The position numbers and the translations under genes were made by a program. Below are positions 1 through 11,352 of a DNA stretch of 64,000 bases, piece by piece. Position 1 is the stretch's first letter. Every line of letters begins with the position of its first letter. The notes under the pieces were generated by a model. It was not told the origin of the DNA. It did not search any database and was given only the letters and a program-made list of their open reading frames with translations. Source of the stretch: Misgurnus anguillicaudatus (taxonomy: Eukaryota > Chordata > Actinopteri > Cypriniformes > Cobitidae). The stretch lies in contig NW_027395283.1 in NCBI RefSeq assembly GCF_027580225.2, positions 5,398,501 through 5,462,500 of the forward strand. The letters run 5' to 3'.

Positions 1-141
1 TTTAAATATTTAATAAAGCTTGTTTTAACGTAGTTTTCTCGTCTGTCTGGTCATTGGGGTGGTCTTGGGAACCTCCTCGAGGTGGAAGAGTTGAGAGGGG
101 CGTGACCTTTAGTCTAGTTGGGTCCGCCCCCGGCCGTGACA
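1..141 (+). mobile_element. possible 3' end of an LTR (partial)
   Basis: The window opens with an AATAAA-type signal at about 11-16 and the stretch ends in CCGTGACA. The same ending closes the solo LTR at 48.4 kb when that is read on its minus strand. An LTR 3' end cut by the window edge fits, but no partner LTR or target duplication can be seen, so this is tentative. Confidence 0.28.
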
Positions 142-1424
142 CTTATATACATATAAACTAAAACACCAATGACTCCACATCTTTAAAGAAAACCTGACTG
201 AACTCTGTCAGGTTTAAAATACTTATGAACCTTAACAACAATAAGACACACTCAGACCACGAATGAGGTTACAATATTCTGCAGGGAGAACCCAGATTGA
301 GACGTCTCATCAGGAAACATCTCAACTGTCTCTCGAATTGGTCTTGCTGCAGGACTGTTTTTATTTAGGATTCACCAGTTCGCTCGGTTCATTCCGAAGG
401 TCGAACCTTACAGACTTTCATAATTGCAACAACATCACACATTTTGCTAAGTCTAGAAAAATAGTATTGACTACATTTTACCAAAAACAAGATAGTAACT
501 TGATGATGCAGTTTGATGATGCAGTTTACCAAAGGTCATATGATAATAAAAGAACATTGTACGTACTTTTTCACCTTGGCAGTTTTCTAAGTAGCTATAG
601 ACTTAATATGATTCTAAGCAAATGATTGTACATTCACAAATCTAAGACATGGATTATACATTCATAAATGGTAACATCAAACATTCAAATATGTAATAAG
701 AAATACATAATATGTAATAAGAAATACATTTTCTCCAACAACTCATCAATGTTAAGATTCCAGATTCATCAATGTTAAAATAATCCTGTTAGAAGAGTCT
801 GATAACCTAAACATACATTTATTAGTGATGTGCATCTTTGTCATTTTTTCATATCGATTGATCCATAGATCTAAAAAACGAGTACTCGATTAACTGGGGG
901 CGGGGCATATACGTCATGGTGAAAATGAAAATATTTTTATTAAAAACACTCAAATAAAACTTTTTTTTAAAAAGAATTTTGAAGAAACTATGACAGAACA
1001 AAAAACATATACTCGATTATTAATTAATGAAATGTTTTTAACAGAAACCTGAAGTGATGAAGTGAACCTAAAGGGTTAATAAACACAATGTTTCTACATG
1101 AGGCACTCTACATAATATTAAACCTTATAAACAACATAAATGTATTATACAACATGCATAAATATCTGCACAATGCAAGACGTCAACTAGTTAGTCTGGA
1201 CAGAAAGTTTAACTTGTTGTGGATGTGCATCATAACAGCGAGCTTTAAAACACGTCCAGTCAAAGCACGAGCTTCATAACATTAAGTCTTTTGCTATTAT
1301 TTTAGCGATTAGCATCGTGTCGTCCTCTCACCTGTTCTCAGTCAAGATGTAATGCTCGTATGGCTCTTTGGTATTTTGTCATATGAATTCACCGATAGTT
1401 AGGGCCGGACACTCGGTAATGTCA
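142..1424. other. AT-rich intergenic sequence, no gene seen
   Basis: Open frames of 120 and 63 codons here have no recognisable domain or codon bias. I see only diffuse AT-rich sequence with GC-richer patches near 890 and 1,240. Confidence 0.5.
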
Positions 1425-1766
1425 CCTCCTCAACCTTCTACCTCTTCTTTCCTCCACACTCAATGGATCCAGACTTAACTGTATATCTCTCATTATTTCT
1501 CTGGTCAGCCGTAAACCATTTAAACAACATCTTTCAAACATCATTCTGTAACCATGAAGATGTCCCGGTCCCTCAAGTTGACTGGCAATGAACCTGACAA
1601 CACGTTCAGGGTCGCTATATTTTCTTTGACGATAAAGTTGTAAACTTGACAGCCTCCTTCTCAAATGTCGAACACTAATGTGAAAATTGTCAATCACTGA
1701 CAGACACAAAGCAATTTCAGCTTAAGTGAGTCCCTGATCAAAATAGTAACGAATTTGTTTATCCAT
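1425..1766 (-). pseudogene. N-terminal remnant of a DDE/integrase-type transposase
   Basis: Read on the minus strand from an ATG at 1,766, the frame begins MDKQIRYYFDQG and meets an in-frame TAA after 14 codons. It then stays open for about 100 codons containing an R-rich helix-like region, a YSDPERVVRFI segment and a GYRMMFERC segment. This resembles the region before the catalytic core in fish integrase-core transposases of the IS3EU/Ginger kind, where GYRxM precedes the DDE domain. The catalytic core itself is absent: the frame stops at about 1,422. It is a short 5' remnant with a nonsense codon and cannot be functional. The family assignment rests on remembered resemblance only. Confidence 0.5.
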
Positions 1767-2523
1767 GTTGATTTTGCTTTTGTCGCCCTCCAAACAACAA
1801 ACACGTTCTGAGTAATGAGTAGGATTTTATCAACTTGTTATCTTGAGATCACGAGAAAATTAATTCAATATCAGGAGAAAATTAAGTCGAGATCACGAGA
1901 AAACAAGCAAGCAAAAAAAAAGAAAATAGTTCATTGCCTCTCTCGGCTTCTGTAGTTTTGTGCTCTTTCATGAAGGAGAAAACCTCACACATTAACATTA
2001 AGAGGAAACTCTAAATATGAGTTAATATTTGTGTCAATTTGATTGTTTGTTGTTGTTTTCAGGGTTTAATGATTGACTTCTGATTTCAGGTCTAAATGTT
2101 TATCTGATCAAAGTGTTTTTTTAAATGTTTTTTTTTTGGCATTCTCTATCACATTTCTCTAAAATCTACATAAATCCATCTGTAATTCATTTCTCCTCGT
2201 TTTTATAATCTTGAGAGTGAGAATAAATCATGTCTGAAAAAAACACAATTACATCAAATAAAATAAACTTAAACTATAATAGGTTAACTCCATTCTTTCT
2301 ATCTGTGTTTCTCTTACTCAAGTATGAAAGAGTGTTTGTATTTTGTGATGGTTGTGAGTTTTTGATGTAAAGTTGTACTCAGTTATTTTATCTTGTGAAA
2401 CATTTCTCTGTTCTGTCACAAACCTTCATTAGGCAGTAAACACATCTTAAAGATCTCTCTATAATAAATCACTAAATGTGTCTCTATCAGCTCAACTGAA
2501 GAAGTCTTTTCATGCAGCTTCCT
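1767..2523. other. AT-rich sequence with short gatcacgagaaaa-type repeats
   Basis: Between about 1,845 and 1,905 a GATCACGAGAAAA motif recurs at least twice in variant form, a common low-complexity pattern in fish. The rest is AT-rich and carries no gene that I can support. Confidence 0.4.
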
Positions 2524-3052
2524 CACACTATGATAAATACATGAATGTGAATGTAAAACATAAAATGAATAATGAAAAATCACTCACATTATAACAAACC
2601 CATATGACTTTACTGCTTTAGTGGAATAAAAGAGCAGAAATGTAGATTTCAGTTTAATCATTGTTGATGTTGATGTGTTTTGTTTCATGAGTGAAAGTAA
2701 ACACACAAATGTTAAAGCAATACATTAATGATTTCTCCTCGTTTATAAATTAAATCTGTTAAATTAGTTGTAATAATGTTTAAATAATGTAACGCTGTAA
2801 TGCTCGTTTACTACCAGCAGAGGGAGAAAAACATCAAGCGATTGGTCGTCTTGTCGGTGACGTCACGGGCTTAAAGCGAAAGTAATAGTATCCCGCGCTA
2901 TTTCCGACATGTGGGGTGAATTCCTAACATACCGATCATCAAACTGATTAATATAAGGTTTATGGAAGCAGATTCAGGTATTGTCTCGTGTGTAGTTGAT
3001 GTTAAAGCTGGAGGATTTTGAGGATGTGAATCCAGACAGATTGTAAGTTCAG
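2524..3052 (+). promoter_or_regulatory. promoter and 5' noncoding leader of NLR gene 1
   Basis: This block is clearly homologous to 40,078-40,613, upstream of NLR gene 2. Shared landmarks are CACTATGATAAATACATGAA, the AGCAGAGGGAGAAA motif, TGACGTCA, and the segment ending TTCAGGTG before ATGAGACGC. Conservation of noncoding sequence immediately upstream of two paralogous first coding exons indicates the promoter plus an untranslated first exon. The leader exon could end at 3,052 (TTCAG before GTGTCA, matching gene 2) or at 3,042 (before a strong GTAAGT). The transcription start cannot be fixed from sequence. Confidence 0.6.
2858..2882 (+). promoter_or_regulatory. CRE palindrome plus ISRE-like motif, NLR gene 1
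   Basis: TGACGTCA (a full cAMP-response/ATF site) lies at 2,858-2,865 and AAAGCGAAAG at 2,873-2,882, close to the GAAANNGAAA core bound by IRF and ISGF3 factors. The same pair with nearly identical spacing is found before NLR gene 2 at 40,398-40,421. Conservation in both paralogues supports function; the factors named are inferred from the motifs. Confidence 0.5.
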
Positions 3053-3159
3053 GTGTCATGAGACGCTTTTCATTTTTTATTTCTTTAAAAGGACCGATTT
3101 ATTATTTGATATTTACTTGATGGTTTATCATAATTTCAGCGGTCTTTATTGAATGTTTT

Positions 3160-3919
3160 CAGAGATGGGCATAAATACATGGAAATGCATTTCAAATACA
3201 AATACAAAATACTGTGTGGAAAAATGTATTTAAATATAAATACAAAATACTGTGAGGAAAAATGTATTTAATTCAAATACAGTATTTTGTATTTTGAAAA
3301 TACACAAAATACATGTGAAATTGGCGATACAGTGCAAGTATCCGTATTAGGCTGAAATCTTCTGAATGCCAAAAGCATTAAGATGTGTATTGGTTGATGT
3401 CAAGTTGTCATAACAATGTCATCCTTGCAATGAAATTGACATAATTGAACAAATGACACTTAATGACAGTAGTTATAAACGTGCATAAAATCTCCTTCAT
3501 ATTCATGACACGTGTCATGTCATGGTTATAAAGTTGTCATGTCAGCCTTTTGAAAACACCCATTCAAGTAAAGTGATGTTTTATAAAAACATCATAAAAA
3601 CTTTTTCATGTGTCGTCAAAATGACCCGCCACCTAATCTGTTTTTATGTGAAGAAATCCATGTATTTTTGGCAAATTATTCGGCAAACTACTTCCTCTCA
3701 TAGGGTCACGTGGATATTAACGTCATTGACAGGAGACTGCACTGCCTTGTCAATGTTTTGAATGGCAATTTTCTCACGATTTACAAACATTACAGATATT
3801 GATAGTAATCAGTTGGACAAAATATATAACACTGGCCTAGTGATTTTTGGATATTTTACTGCAAATATCTTACAAATTGCACCTTTAAATACATGTATTT
3901 GAAAAACTGCCCATCCCTG
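3160..3919. mobile_element. hAT-type nonautonomous element, TSD AATGTTTT
   Basis: The ends are CAGAGATGGGCA and TGCCCATCCCTG (inverted), flanked by perfect 8-bp duplications AATGTTTT at 3,152-3,159 and 3,920-3,927. The matching intron of NLR gene 2 shows the unoccupied site (TTGAACGTTTTGCATTGTC near 46,260), so the insertion followed the gene duplication. No transposase is encoded. A second copy of the left end starts at 49,727. Confidence 0.9.
3388..3582. mobile_element. arm of a GTCAAGTTGTCAT / ATGACACTTAATGACA element inside the hAT
   Basis: This stretch matches the long inverted arms of the element at 50,058 to beyond 64,000, including the ACACGTGTCATG palindrome, and ends with TTCAAGTAAAGTG, a decayed form of the GGTAACACTTTACTTGAA terminus. 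It looks like one arm of a foldback-type element, nested in the hAT sequence or mobilised with it. Confidence 0.5.
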
Positions 3920-4240
3920 AATGTTTTGCGCTGTCTGTGACTCTTAGCGACTCTGAATGTTTTTCCTGGTCCGACCGATTAGTACAGCCCAAAACATGAC
4001 AGTAATTGACCATTTTCAGCAGCAAAAGCAAGGTCTGTTCGGTTCAATGGCATTGTTTACGCTCCGTATCGCAAATAAGGCCGACTTACGAATTGATGAT
4101 GTGCCGTGAATCTATTGTGTAGTTGTGTTGATGACGCAGTTGTTTCTTCAACACTCAGGATTCATTTATCTGAATTATAATGTCTGTTTATTCACTTTGA
4201 TTTTAAGTTTATTTTGTGTCTGAATGTTATTTTCATTCAG

Positions 4241-4339
4241 TATCAGTTGTGGAGATCAGATTGATCAGATTCACCTCTGCAGCTCCATCATGGATCAAAC
4301 ACAAACATCAACACAAGAAGATTTTTCTCCAGGATGCAG
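4241..4339 (+). CDS. NLR gene 1, coding exon 1 (N-terminal tail)
   Basis: The acceptor TTTCATTCAG ends at 4,240 and the donor GTAG follows at 4,340. The ATG at 4,290 in the context CCATCATGG starts MDQTQTSTQEDFSPGC and leaves two bases (phase 2). The upstream 49 bases are 5' untranslated and nearly identical to gene 2 at 46,437-46,485. This short start exon is typical of fish FISNA-NLR genes and encodes no known domain. The coding part, 50 nt, is identical in length in both paralogues. It is intact here although the gene is broken downstream. Confidence 0.85.
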
Positions 4340-4467
4340 GTAGTTCATAGAAACACTTTATTACACAACATTTATATTATAGGGAAATATTTAAGTGTTG
4401 TTTTTAATTATGATAATCTTCAAAAATATTATTAATGTAATTTAAAGTATTAAATCTGTTGTTATAG

Positions 4468-4586
4468 TTCAGTTTATCAGAAGGGATCAGATCAGTTCAG
4501 CTGTGTGTCTATAATAAAGGGTGATGTAATGTGTCTATGAATCCAGCATTGTACTTTAATAATGGATTCACATCTCTTGCTCTCGG
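4468..4586 (+). pseudogene. NLR gene 1, exon 2, frameshifted
   Basis: The exon follows an acceptor TTATAG and aligns with gene 2 exon 2 (46,665-46,778), both beginning TTCAG and continuing TCAGAAG.GATCAGA. It is 119 nt rather than 114. The 5 extra bases fall near 4,520 (GTAAT after AAGGGTGAT), change the frame and bring a TGA a few codons later. A donor GTATAAAA follows at 4,587. The gene 2 version encodes a serine-rich linker with the SCVSMKSD motif common in this family. Skipping this symmetrical exon would keep the reading frame, so the lesion alone might not abolish a product. Confidence 0.75.
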
Positions 4587-6777
4587 GTATAAAAACACAT
4601 CATGTGATTATACAGGGCTCTAGAATGTGACCTAATTTCTCAATAGTGTGACTTATAAAATCTCAGGTCACACCGGTGCAACCAGCCGTTTAAAGGAAAA
4701 AGAGTCTACACAACTCTGCAAGTCTCTCTGTGGTTCAACAACAGACACACATTAGGCCCATGTTGTGGTCTAAACTAATCAGAGACAATGAAAGGCGGAC
4801 CCCTCCCTCTCATTGGCCGTAGTCCAGATATTCCTGTACGTGTGTACATTTGAATAATGCGTGTGTGCTGTAGTCAGACAGAGGTCAGTAGCTCAGGCCC
4901 GTCAGATAAACAAAGTGGATGTAGCCGCGGATGATGAGAGAAGATAAAAAGAAAGATTGACAACTTTGTGTTAAGAATGTCAGTGTTTCCCACAGGATTT
5001 TGAGGAGACTGTGGTGGTGATGACATCACCCGCTAATTAGCATATATGTGATGTCATCATGTCGTGTTTGCATTTGATCTAGTGTTGGCACCTGAAATAT
5101 GTTTCACTTCTACTCTTTGATCTGTATCTGTATTTGATCTGTATTATATATCAAATTATATTTTAAGCCGAATTAAGCTGTTTTAAATAGTGAAATAAAA
5201 ATGTAAATGGGAATCATGAAAATTCTATTTGTGGGGGCCAGTGTTGATTCTGTGGTGGGCCACCACAAATAAATCAATGTATGGGAAACACTGAATGTTA
5301 AGTTAAGGACTGACCTGTCTGAAGATCATAACCAATGATCACTTGGTATTAAGATGTGTTTTCATCGATCGGATCACAAGTGGACGAGAGAGACACATCA
5401 TGTTTAGACCTGGTATTTAAATCCGTCTCTTTTGTGCACTTTCGACCGCTTCTGTCCTGAATACTATGAGGGGGCGGCCTGTTGAGACGGTGGGCGAGTC
5501 TCTCTGCTGTCATTCAGACGCGAGCGGGAGTAATTATGAGTTTATATGGACGCGAACTAATATAATGTCAGAGTCAAGTAAACATGCTGCTTAGTGTTTT
5601 TTCCGTGTATAGGTTAGATCTTTCTCTGAATTTTCAGCTCAATTGATCAAATAGGATTGCACAACTTTCACAAGCTTTCAAAATGAAACTACAGAGATCA
5701 GCTTTAGTGTTATCAATGAAAGGCTAAAAATAGCACTGTTCACCATGTGTTCGCGCGTGTGTACCTCCGTTTGGTCAGGATTTTTCCTCTTTTGAAAAAT
5801 CGTCTGGCTCGACTGGCTGCCTTTCAGTGTCCTATTCATCATGCACCGTCAGCTTTCTCCAACCATTCATCCCAGCCACTGTGCAAAATAGTGAATAAAC
5901 TTGGTAGAGAAAGCCGGTCGGGTAATACCAAGTAGTCGGTGCGGTGGGTGGGGGGGTACATTACAGATAATTTGAAATATAATATTGCTGACAACTGAAA
6001 TTAATAAAGAAAACGAACAAAAGTGTTTATTCGAAATATTTCATATTTATTTTAATCTGAATAATGTGATGACATTGGGGGGGTTATATTAGCTGGATTT
6101 GCATTTTTGCATGACCCCCGTAACCCCTGTGCAAATTACGCGCATGTGTATGTGTACTTGTTGTCAATTACAGTACTGGTCACTCACAAACGCGCTCAAG
6201 CGCGGGGTATGTGTGCTTGTCAATCACGGGCATTAAATCCGTTGAGTTCTGTCGATGTTTTATTAGTCTGAAATACTAACAAACAGCGAACATACGGCTG
6301 CATGCTTTCATTTCTTCTCTCTAAGTAAACAGTGGTTGCGTCACGCATGAGGTAACTTCCTGGTGTTTGCTTTCAGAGCAGCGAAGAAGAAATTTGTTTC
6401 GCTTTGCAGTGTTAGCTATAACAGGCATAACTAGGTTTAGTAAGAAAATGGTATCGGATCGGTACATGGGTTCAAGTACTCGCCAATTCCGATGCCAGAA
6501 TTTTTTGTGGTATCGGTCGCATTTCCGATACTGGTTTCGGAATCGGAACAACTCTACTTTTTACCATAGTCAATCAAAAAACTAGAGTTTTATAATAACA
6601 TTACAATATCAACAACTATGGCAGCCTGGTGGAAAACCAATAAAATTACAAAATAACTATTAGCACCATGTAGATACACCCCAATGGTTGAGGAGTTACG
6701 GTTAAATGAAAAGCGCTTTCGGAGTCCTTTAGCGGATAACGTAAGCAACATACCAAACACATTAAAAGCAGCCTTTA
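4587..6777. repeat. intron 2 of NLR gene 1, repeat fragments
   Basis: The segment includes a CAGGGCTCTAGAATGTGACC hAT-like end near 4,615 and GATCGGATCACAAGTGG-type repeat sequence near 5,370. It also includes a TATCGGATCGGTAC repeat at about 6,450-6,555. No gene 1 counterpart of NLR gene 2 exon 3 is visible. Small open frames here have no recognisable product. Confidence 0.45.
4981..5293. mobile_element. hAT-like MITE with CAGTGTTTCCCA ends
   Basis: Perfect 12-bp inverted termini CAGTGTTTCCCA and TGGGAAACACTG enclose about 313 bp. The flanking eight bases do not match exactly, so the target duplication is not verified. It has no coding capacity. Confidence 0.6.
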
Positions 6778-7062
6778 ATGGTAAATTTTGTTTTCTTAAT
6801 TCAGATTTATTATTTAGAGAGGCTATTAAACGCAATGACAATACATAGTGCATATTTACGCATAAAAATGTATTGTAAAGCCCACATTACTTATCTTTGC
6901 TCTAAATTCCAGCAACATCTGTATTTTTTAAGAAGACTTAGGTTATTTAGGGTTAATCAGAGAATTATGCAATTATTTTATCAAGCAGTCCTATGTAGTC
7001 TTTTAAAGCAGACATATCATGCTTTTAAGTCTGTCCTTTTTATATATAAATCATCTATTTGA
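6778..7062 (+). pseudogene. LINE reverse-transcriptase C-terminal fragment
   Basis: Plus-strand translation gives a QQHLYFLRRLRLFRV segment followed by LFYQAVL. These are hallmarks of the region after the polymerase domain in CR1/Rex-like fish LINEs, where a QQRLYFLRRLR-type segment is usual. The palm motifs are absent and the frame ends at 7,062. Its orientation is opposite to the neighbouring LINE remnant at 7.2-9.9 kb, so it is a separate insertion or an inverted fragment. Confidence 0.55.
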
Positions 7063-7194
7063 GGTCTATATAAAGCGGAACTGCAATGCTTGGGTCTGAA
7101 TTCCTCATTATTATAGCCCCACAGGCCCCCTTTTTACCCCTTTTCTGATGTGCATCTGAGAGCAACTCATTTTGGTGCTGTCTTTTTAACTCAG

Positions 7195-9906
7195 CTGCAC
7201 AATCTTTAAGCACCCGACCCTGTACTCCATCTGGTCCCGCTGCTTTCCTCGGGTTGATATTGCGTAGGCAAAGTCTGACTTCATGGGTGTTAACACTCTG
7301 GGGTCGACTGCGGCGCGGGCGCAAACTCTTTATTTTTCAATCACTCCGCAAAGAGACTTAAATTACTCTTCTGATATTTGACATACAGATATGATTTATA
7401 CATCATTTAAAACGTTAAAGTGTCTAGTTTTTTTCTGTCCACTCCCAATAAAAAGACAATGTTGTGCTTTTCGCAAAATTAAGAAAATTAACATGATGCG
7501 CGTTTTGTTCTCTCTCCCTCAGTGAAGTCCTTTCAGAAACGCATCAGAAAAATTAACTGTAACTTAACGAATACTTGTCATAGAAACAAAAGATAAACGT
7601 CAACATAATGCTTGAAATGTCTCCTTTTAAATGATGTAAGTGAGATTGAAAACAGATATTGTCATTCGGTGTAAACTGTATGAGAAGGAGGAGAAGTACC
7701 GTATTTCTCCAGTTACCTCATTATCTGTAATGAGATGAGATCGCCACACCCCCGCGCCATTGAAGTGAACGAGCTGAAACATCCATATGCATGACTCGTG
7801 CCTCCTGCAGTCAATAGATACGCAATCCACAATCCAGTCTCTCCATTCCTTGTTGTTCCATCCAATTGCACCAAACATGACATCTTAATCCTTATTTCCT
7901 TGCGTATGTGTGTCAGTATCTCCAGACGCGAGTGTTTTCTTTGTCTTCCGTCAAACAGTTGACGCGACGGGAACGCACATACACAAACACGCGAGTCAGG
8001 AAACTCGACGCGCTTTTTGGTATTCTTATAAAATACGCGATTGCAAACAGTACAATCCTTATTTAGTTGCGTCTAAGCATATATCTCCGCACAGCAAGTT
8101 TATTAAACACAGGATCACTCGCATGTGCACATGTTTACTACATGTTACTGCATTTACTGTGTGTGTGTGTGTGTATTTACATTATATTGAAATATAATTT
8201 TGATTATATGATATTGTAGCTCAGTTTGTGATGAACACAGTGTTATGAGACGTTTGCCATTAATATGTTTTTAAGCAACTGAAAAAAGCACAAATGTCAG
8301 TGCATGTCAAAACTTCCCCAGGGCCCTAAAAACCCCTTAGACCCCAGAGGGTTAAAAACTGGTGCCGTATCGTTGGGTGGGAGAGGGGGCAACACAGAGT
8401 CTTTATTATCTCTGTCAAAGCAGGCATAAAAGATGTTTAATTCCTCAGCTAGGGTGGCACAACTATTGACAGGGGCAGATAACATCCCCTTATAATCTGT
8501 GATTGCCCTAATACCGTCCCACACTTGCCGGGGGTCTGAGGAGCTGTAAAAGTGTGCCTCAACGCGTTTCTTGTATGCCATTTTGGCATTTCTAATGCAT
8601 CTTCTGAGAGCTGCCCTGGCTGCACTGTATACCTCAATGTCCCCTGATCTATATGCTTTATCCCTGGCAATGATTAATGATTTTAACCTTTGGTGTCATC
8701 CAGGGTTTTTGGTTTGGAGCTACACAGACCTGCTTTGAGGATGTAACAATATCCACACAAAAGGTGATATAATACAGTACCGATTCAGTGAATTCCCCGT
8801 GTCAGCACCTATTCTTGGCCCCTGAAAATGTCCCAATCAGTAGAATCAAAGCAATCCTGAAGTCTTACGATTGCATCATCAGGCCATATCCTGATAGACC
8901 TGACTAAAGGCCTGGTGGTTCTGGCCTTTGGAGTGTAACAGGGGTGTAAGAGGAGTGAAACATGATCAGAGAGACCCAGGTGGGGGTACGCCTGAGCTCT
9001 GTATGCGTGCGCTATGTTAGTATATACGTGATATAGTATATTGTTCCCTCTGGTTGCACATTTCACATTACAGTGGAACGTGTGAAGCACAGATTTTAAG
9101 TTGGCATGATCAAAATCCCCCGCCGCAATAAAGGCACTATCGGGGTGTGCAGCCAGATATTTAAGTATACAATCTTGAAGCCTTGTTAGCGCTAACCTGG
9201 CATTGGCATCAGGCGGGATATAGACCGCGCAGATGTAAACAACACTGAATTCACGGGGGATGTAAAACGGTCTACATTTAAGCAGCAAAGGTTCCACATC
9301 AGGACAGCAGAGCTGTTCAACCACAGTGGTGTTCGTGCACCAAGAGTCGTTGATGTAAATACACAAAACCCCCACCGATCTTCTTACCTGAGTCAGCTGT
9401 CCTGTCAGCTCGGTAAGTAGTACGGCCGGCTAGCTCAATCGCTGCCGCTGGGGTTGTGCTGTCCAGCCATGTTTCTGTGAAAATCAAGCTGTTGCAGTTG
9501 TCAATGCATTTCTGCGTAGTCAATTGCAGTCAGATTTCATCCATCTTGTTCCTGATTGAGCGAGCATTCGATAAGAAGATGGTGGGAAGCGGAGTTCTGA
9601 ATGGATCTGTCTTTAGCCTGACTCGCACTCCTCCGCGCTTGCCTCTCTTCTGTCGGCGCTCGCAGCGTTTCCTCCTCCGGTTCACAACCTCGGAGAACCT
9701 GGGTGGTGATCTAGCGATCTCGGGGGAATGGATATATCCGCTGGAAGATGGTATTCTGCTCCGTTGTTTAGTCGTAATAGTTTGTGGCGTTCATATGTGC
9801 GTGTATCCAATTGAATGCTGCGTGCAATGATATCGAGTGCTACCAAAACAACGAAAAGCCTGGCACTGTAAGAGCTCCTAGCCGCTGCGACTGTGCGCGC
9901 CGCCAT
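7195..9906 (-). pseudogene. CR1/Rex-like non-LTR retrotransposon, 5' part, decayed
   Basis: Read from 9,906 down, the translated parts are: a leader segment with RTYERHKLLRLNNGAEYHLP, a basic run then SNARSIRNKMDE, an in-frame TGA near 9,533, and the endonuclease (IFTETWLD, VYIPPDANA, AAGDF, GLSDHVSLLL) with a frameshift near 9,375. A linker with AYKKRVEAHFYSSSDPRQVW follows, then the start of the reverse transcriptase (NPRKAAGPDGVQGRVLKDCA). The frame crosses the TTAA element at 7,294-8,351 exactly, so that element inserted later. The polymerase palm is missing: homology stops at about 7,195. With a stop, a frameshift and truncation it cannot retrotranspose. Placement in a LINE clade is approximate. 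Confidence 0.75.
7294..8351. mobile_element. TTAA-flanked DNA element A (piggyBac-like termini)
   Basis: TTAA occurs at 7,290-7,293 and 8,352-8,355. The ends CACTCTGGGGTC and GACCCCAGAGGG are inverted repeats of the CCCTCTGGGGTC type. The element splits the LINE frame cleanly (APVF before, THEV after). Its right 160 bp are almost identical to the right end of element B (to 11,352). No transposase is encoded. TTAA targets with CCC-type ends suggest a piggyBac-like mobiliser. Confidence 0.85.
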
Positions 9907-9929
9907 ATTGGAAAACTTGGATAACTCTG

Positions 9930-11352
9930 CTGATTTTGGACATACAGATATGATTTATACATCATTTAAAACATTAAAGTTTTTTTCTGTCCACTCCCAA
10001 TAAAACAGAATGTTGTGCTTTTCGCAAAATTTAGAAAATAAACATGATGCGTGTTTTGTTCTCTCTCCCTCAGTGACTTAACGAATACTTGTCATAGAAT
10101 CAAAAGATAAATGTCTACATAATGCTTGGAATGTCAGCTTTTAAAGCAACACTATGTAGTTTCCATGTAAAATTGACTTATGGCTCTCCCATGAGGTTGA
10201 AAAGTGCAACAGTGCCTGGTATCAGACACTCTTCTGCAGGCAGGGGGAGGGGCGGGGCTGTGTGCTCTACCCTCCACCTCGACTTTCAGAGTGTGCTTGT
10301 AGCAGCTAGGAGGCTGCTCAGGTTGCAGCAGCAGCAGTAGAATTTGTCCAGTTAAGAGTTGTTCTATCACTGAAATAATTTTAGAGACATTATTTAAAGG
10401 TTGAAAAACTACATAGTGTTGCTTTAAATGATGTAAGTGAGATCGAAAACATATATTGTCATTCGGTGTAAACTGTATTAGAAGGAGGAGAAGTACCATC
10501 TCTCTCTTGTTACCTGTTTATCTGTAATAATCTGAGATCGCCACACCCCCGCGCCATTGAAGTGAACGAGCAGAAATATCCATATGCATGACTCGTGCCT
10601 CCTGCAGTCAATGGATACGCAATTCACAATCCAGTCTCTCCATTCCTTGTTGTTTCATTCAAATGCACCAAACACTAACCCTGTGTTCATTTTTACGCTG
10701 CCCAAAACAGTACCTTTACTATGATTACTATGGTTTTTAAAGGTATACTTGTGAAATTAATAGAAAATATTTCTATATATACACATATTATATATATAAT
10801 TTTTTGTTATAAATTCCCAAGTAAACCTTATCATGGTTTTACTACAGAGAAAGTTACATTCCTGTTGAACATCCCCACAAGGCTCATTATGTGGCTCATT
10901 ATTCAACTCTTTTGTTCCTCAGCTGTCAATCACTGATTATTCAGCCGCCTCTACGCATACAGCCTTTCCCAGGAAAAAGTTGTAAACCAATATATTGCTT
11001 TATGTGAATGAGTAGGCCGAATGATTTTCACATCATTTTGAAGAAAAAACTCTAGACTACTAGATCCTGTTTTGAAAAGTCTTGGGAAAACATGTTTAAT
11101 ATGAATTTTGTGGACTTATATCAGTGACTTAAAAATTTAGTTTTTTTAAAAACTACGCATAAACATTTTTCTCTCAAAAATACAAACATGTACATACATG
11201 TTGATCATATAATATTGTAGCCCAGTTTGTGATGAACGCAGTGTTATGAGAATTTTGCCATAAATATGTTTTTAAGCAACTGAAAAAAGCACAAATGTCA
11301 GTGCATGTCAAAACTTCCCCAGGGCCCTAAAAACCCCTTAGACCCCAGAGGG
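9930..11352. mobile_element. TTAA-type element B, same family, left end lost
   Basis: Homology with element A starts near GGACATACAGATATG (9,937). It continues through CACTCCCAATAAAA and the GCGCCATTGAAGTGAACGAG block to the end AGACCCCAGAGGG followed by TTAA at 11,353-11,356. The left terminus seen in A is absent, so B is truncated against the LINE 5' end. Its middle (10,970-11,230) instead resembles the end module of the 2.23-kb elements at 61-64 kb, so A and B are internally different relatives. Confidence 0.7.
10145..10423. mobile_element. TTAA-flanked MITE inside element B
   Basis: The termini AGCAACACTATGTAGTTT and its inverse enclose 279 bp, with TTAA at 10,141-10,144 and 10,424-10,427. 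Element A shows the empty site (TCCTTTTAAATGATG near 7,625), proving the insertion boundaries. The AG start with TTAA target is Kolobok-like. Noncoding. Confidence 0.9.
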
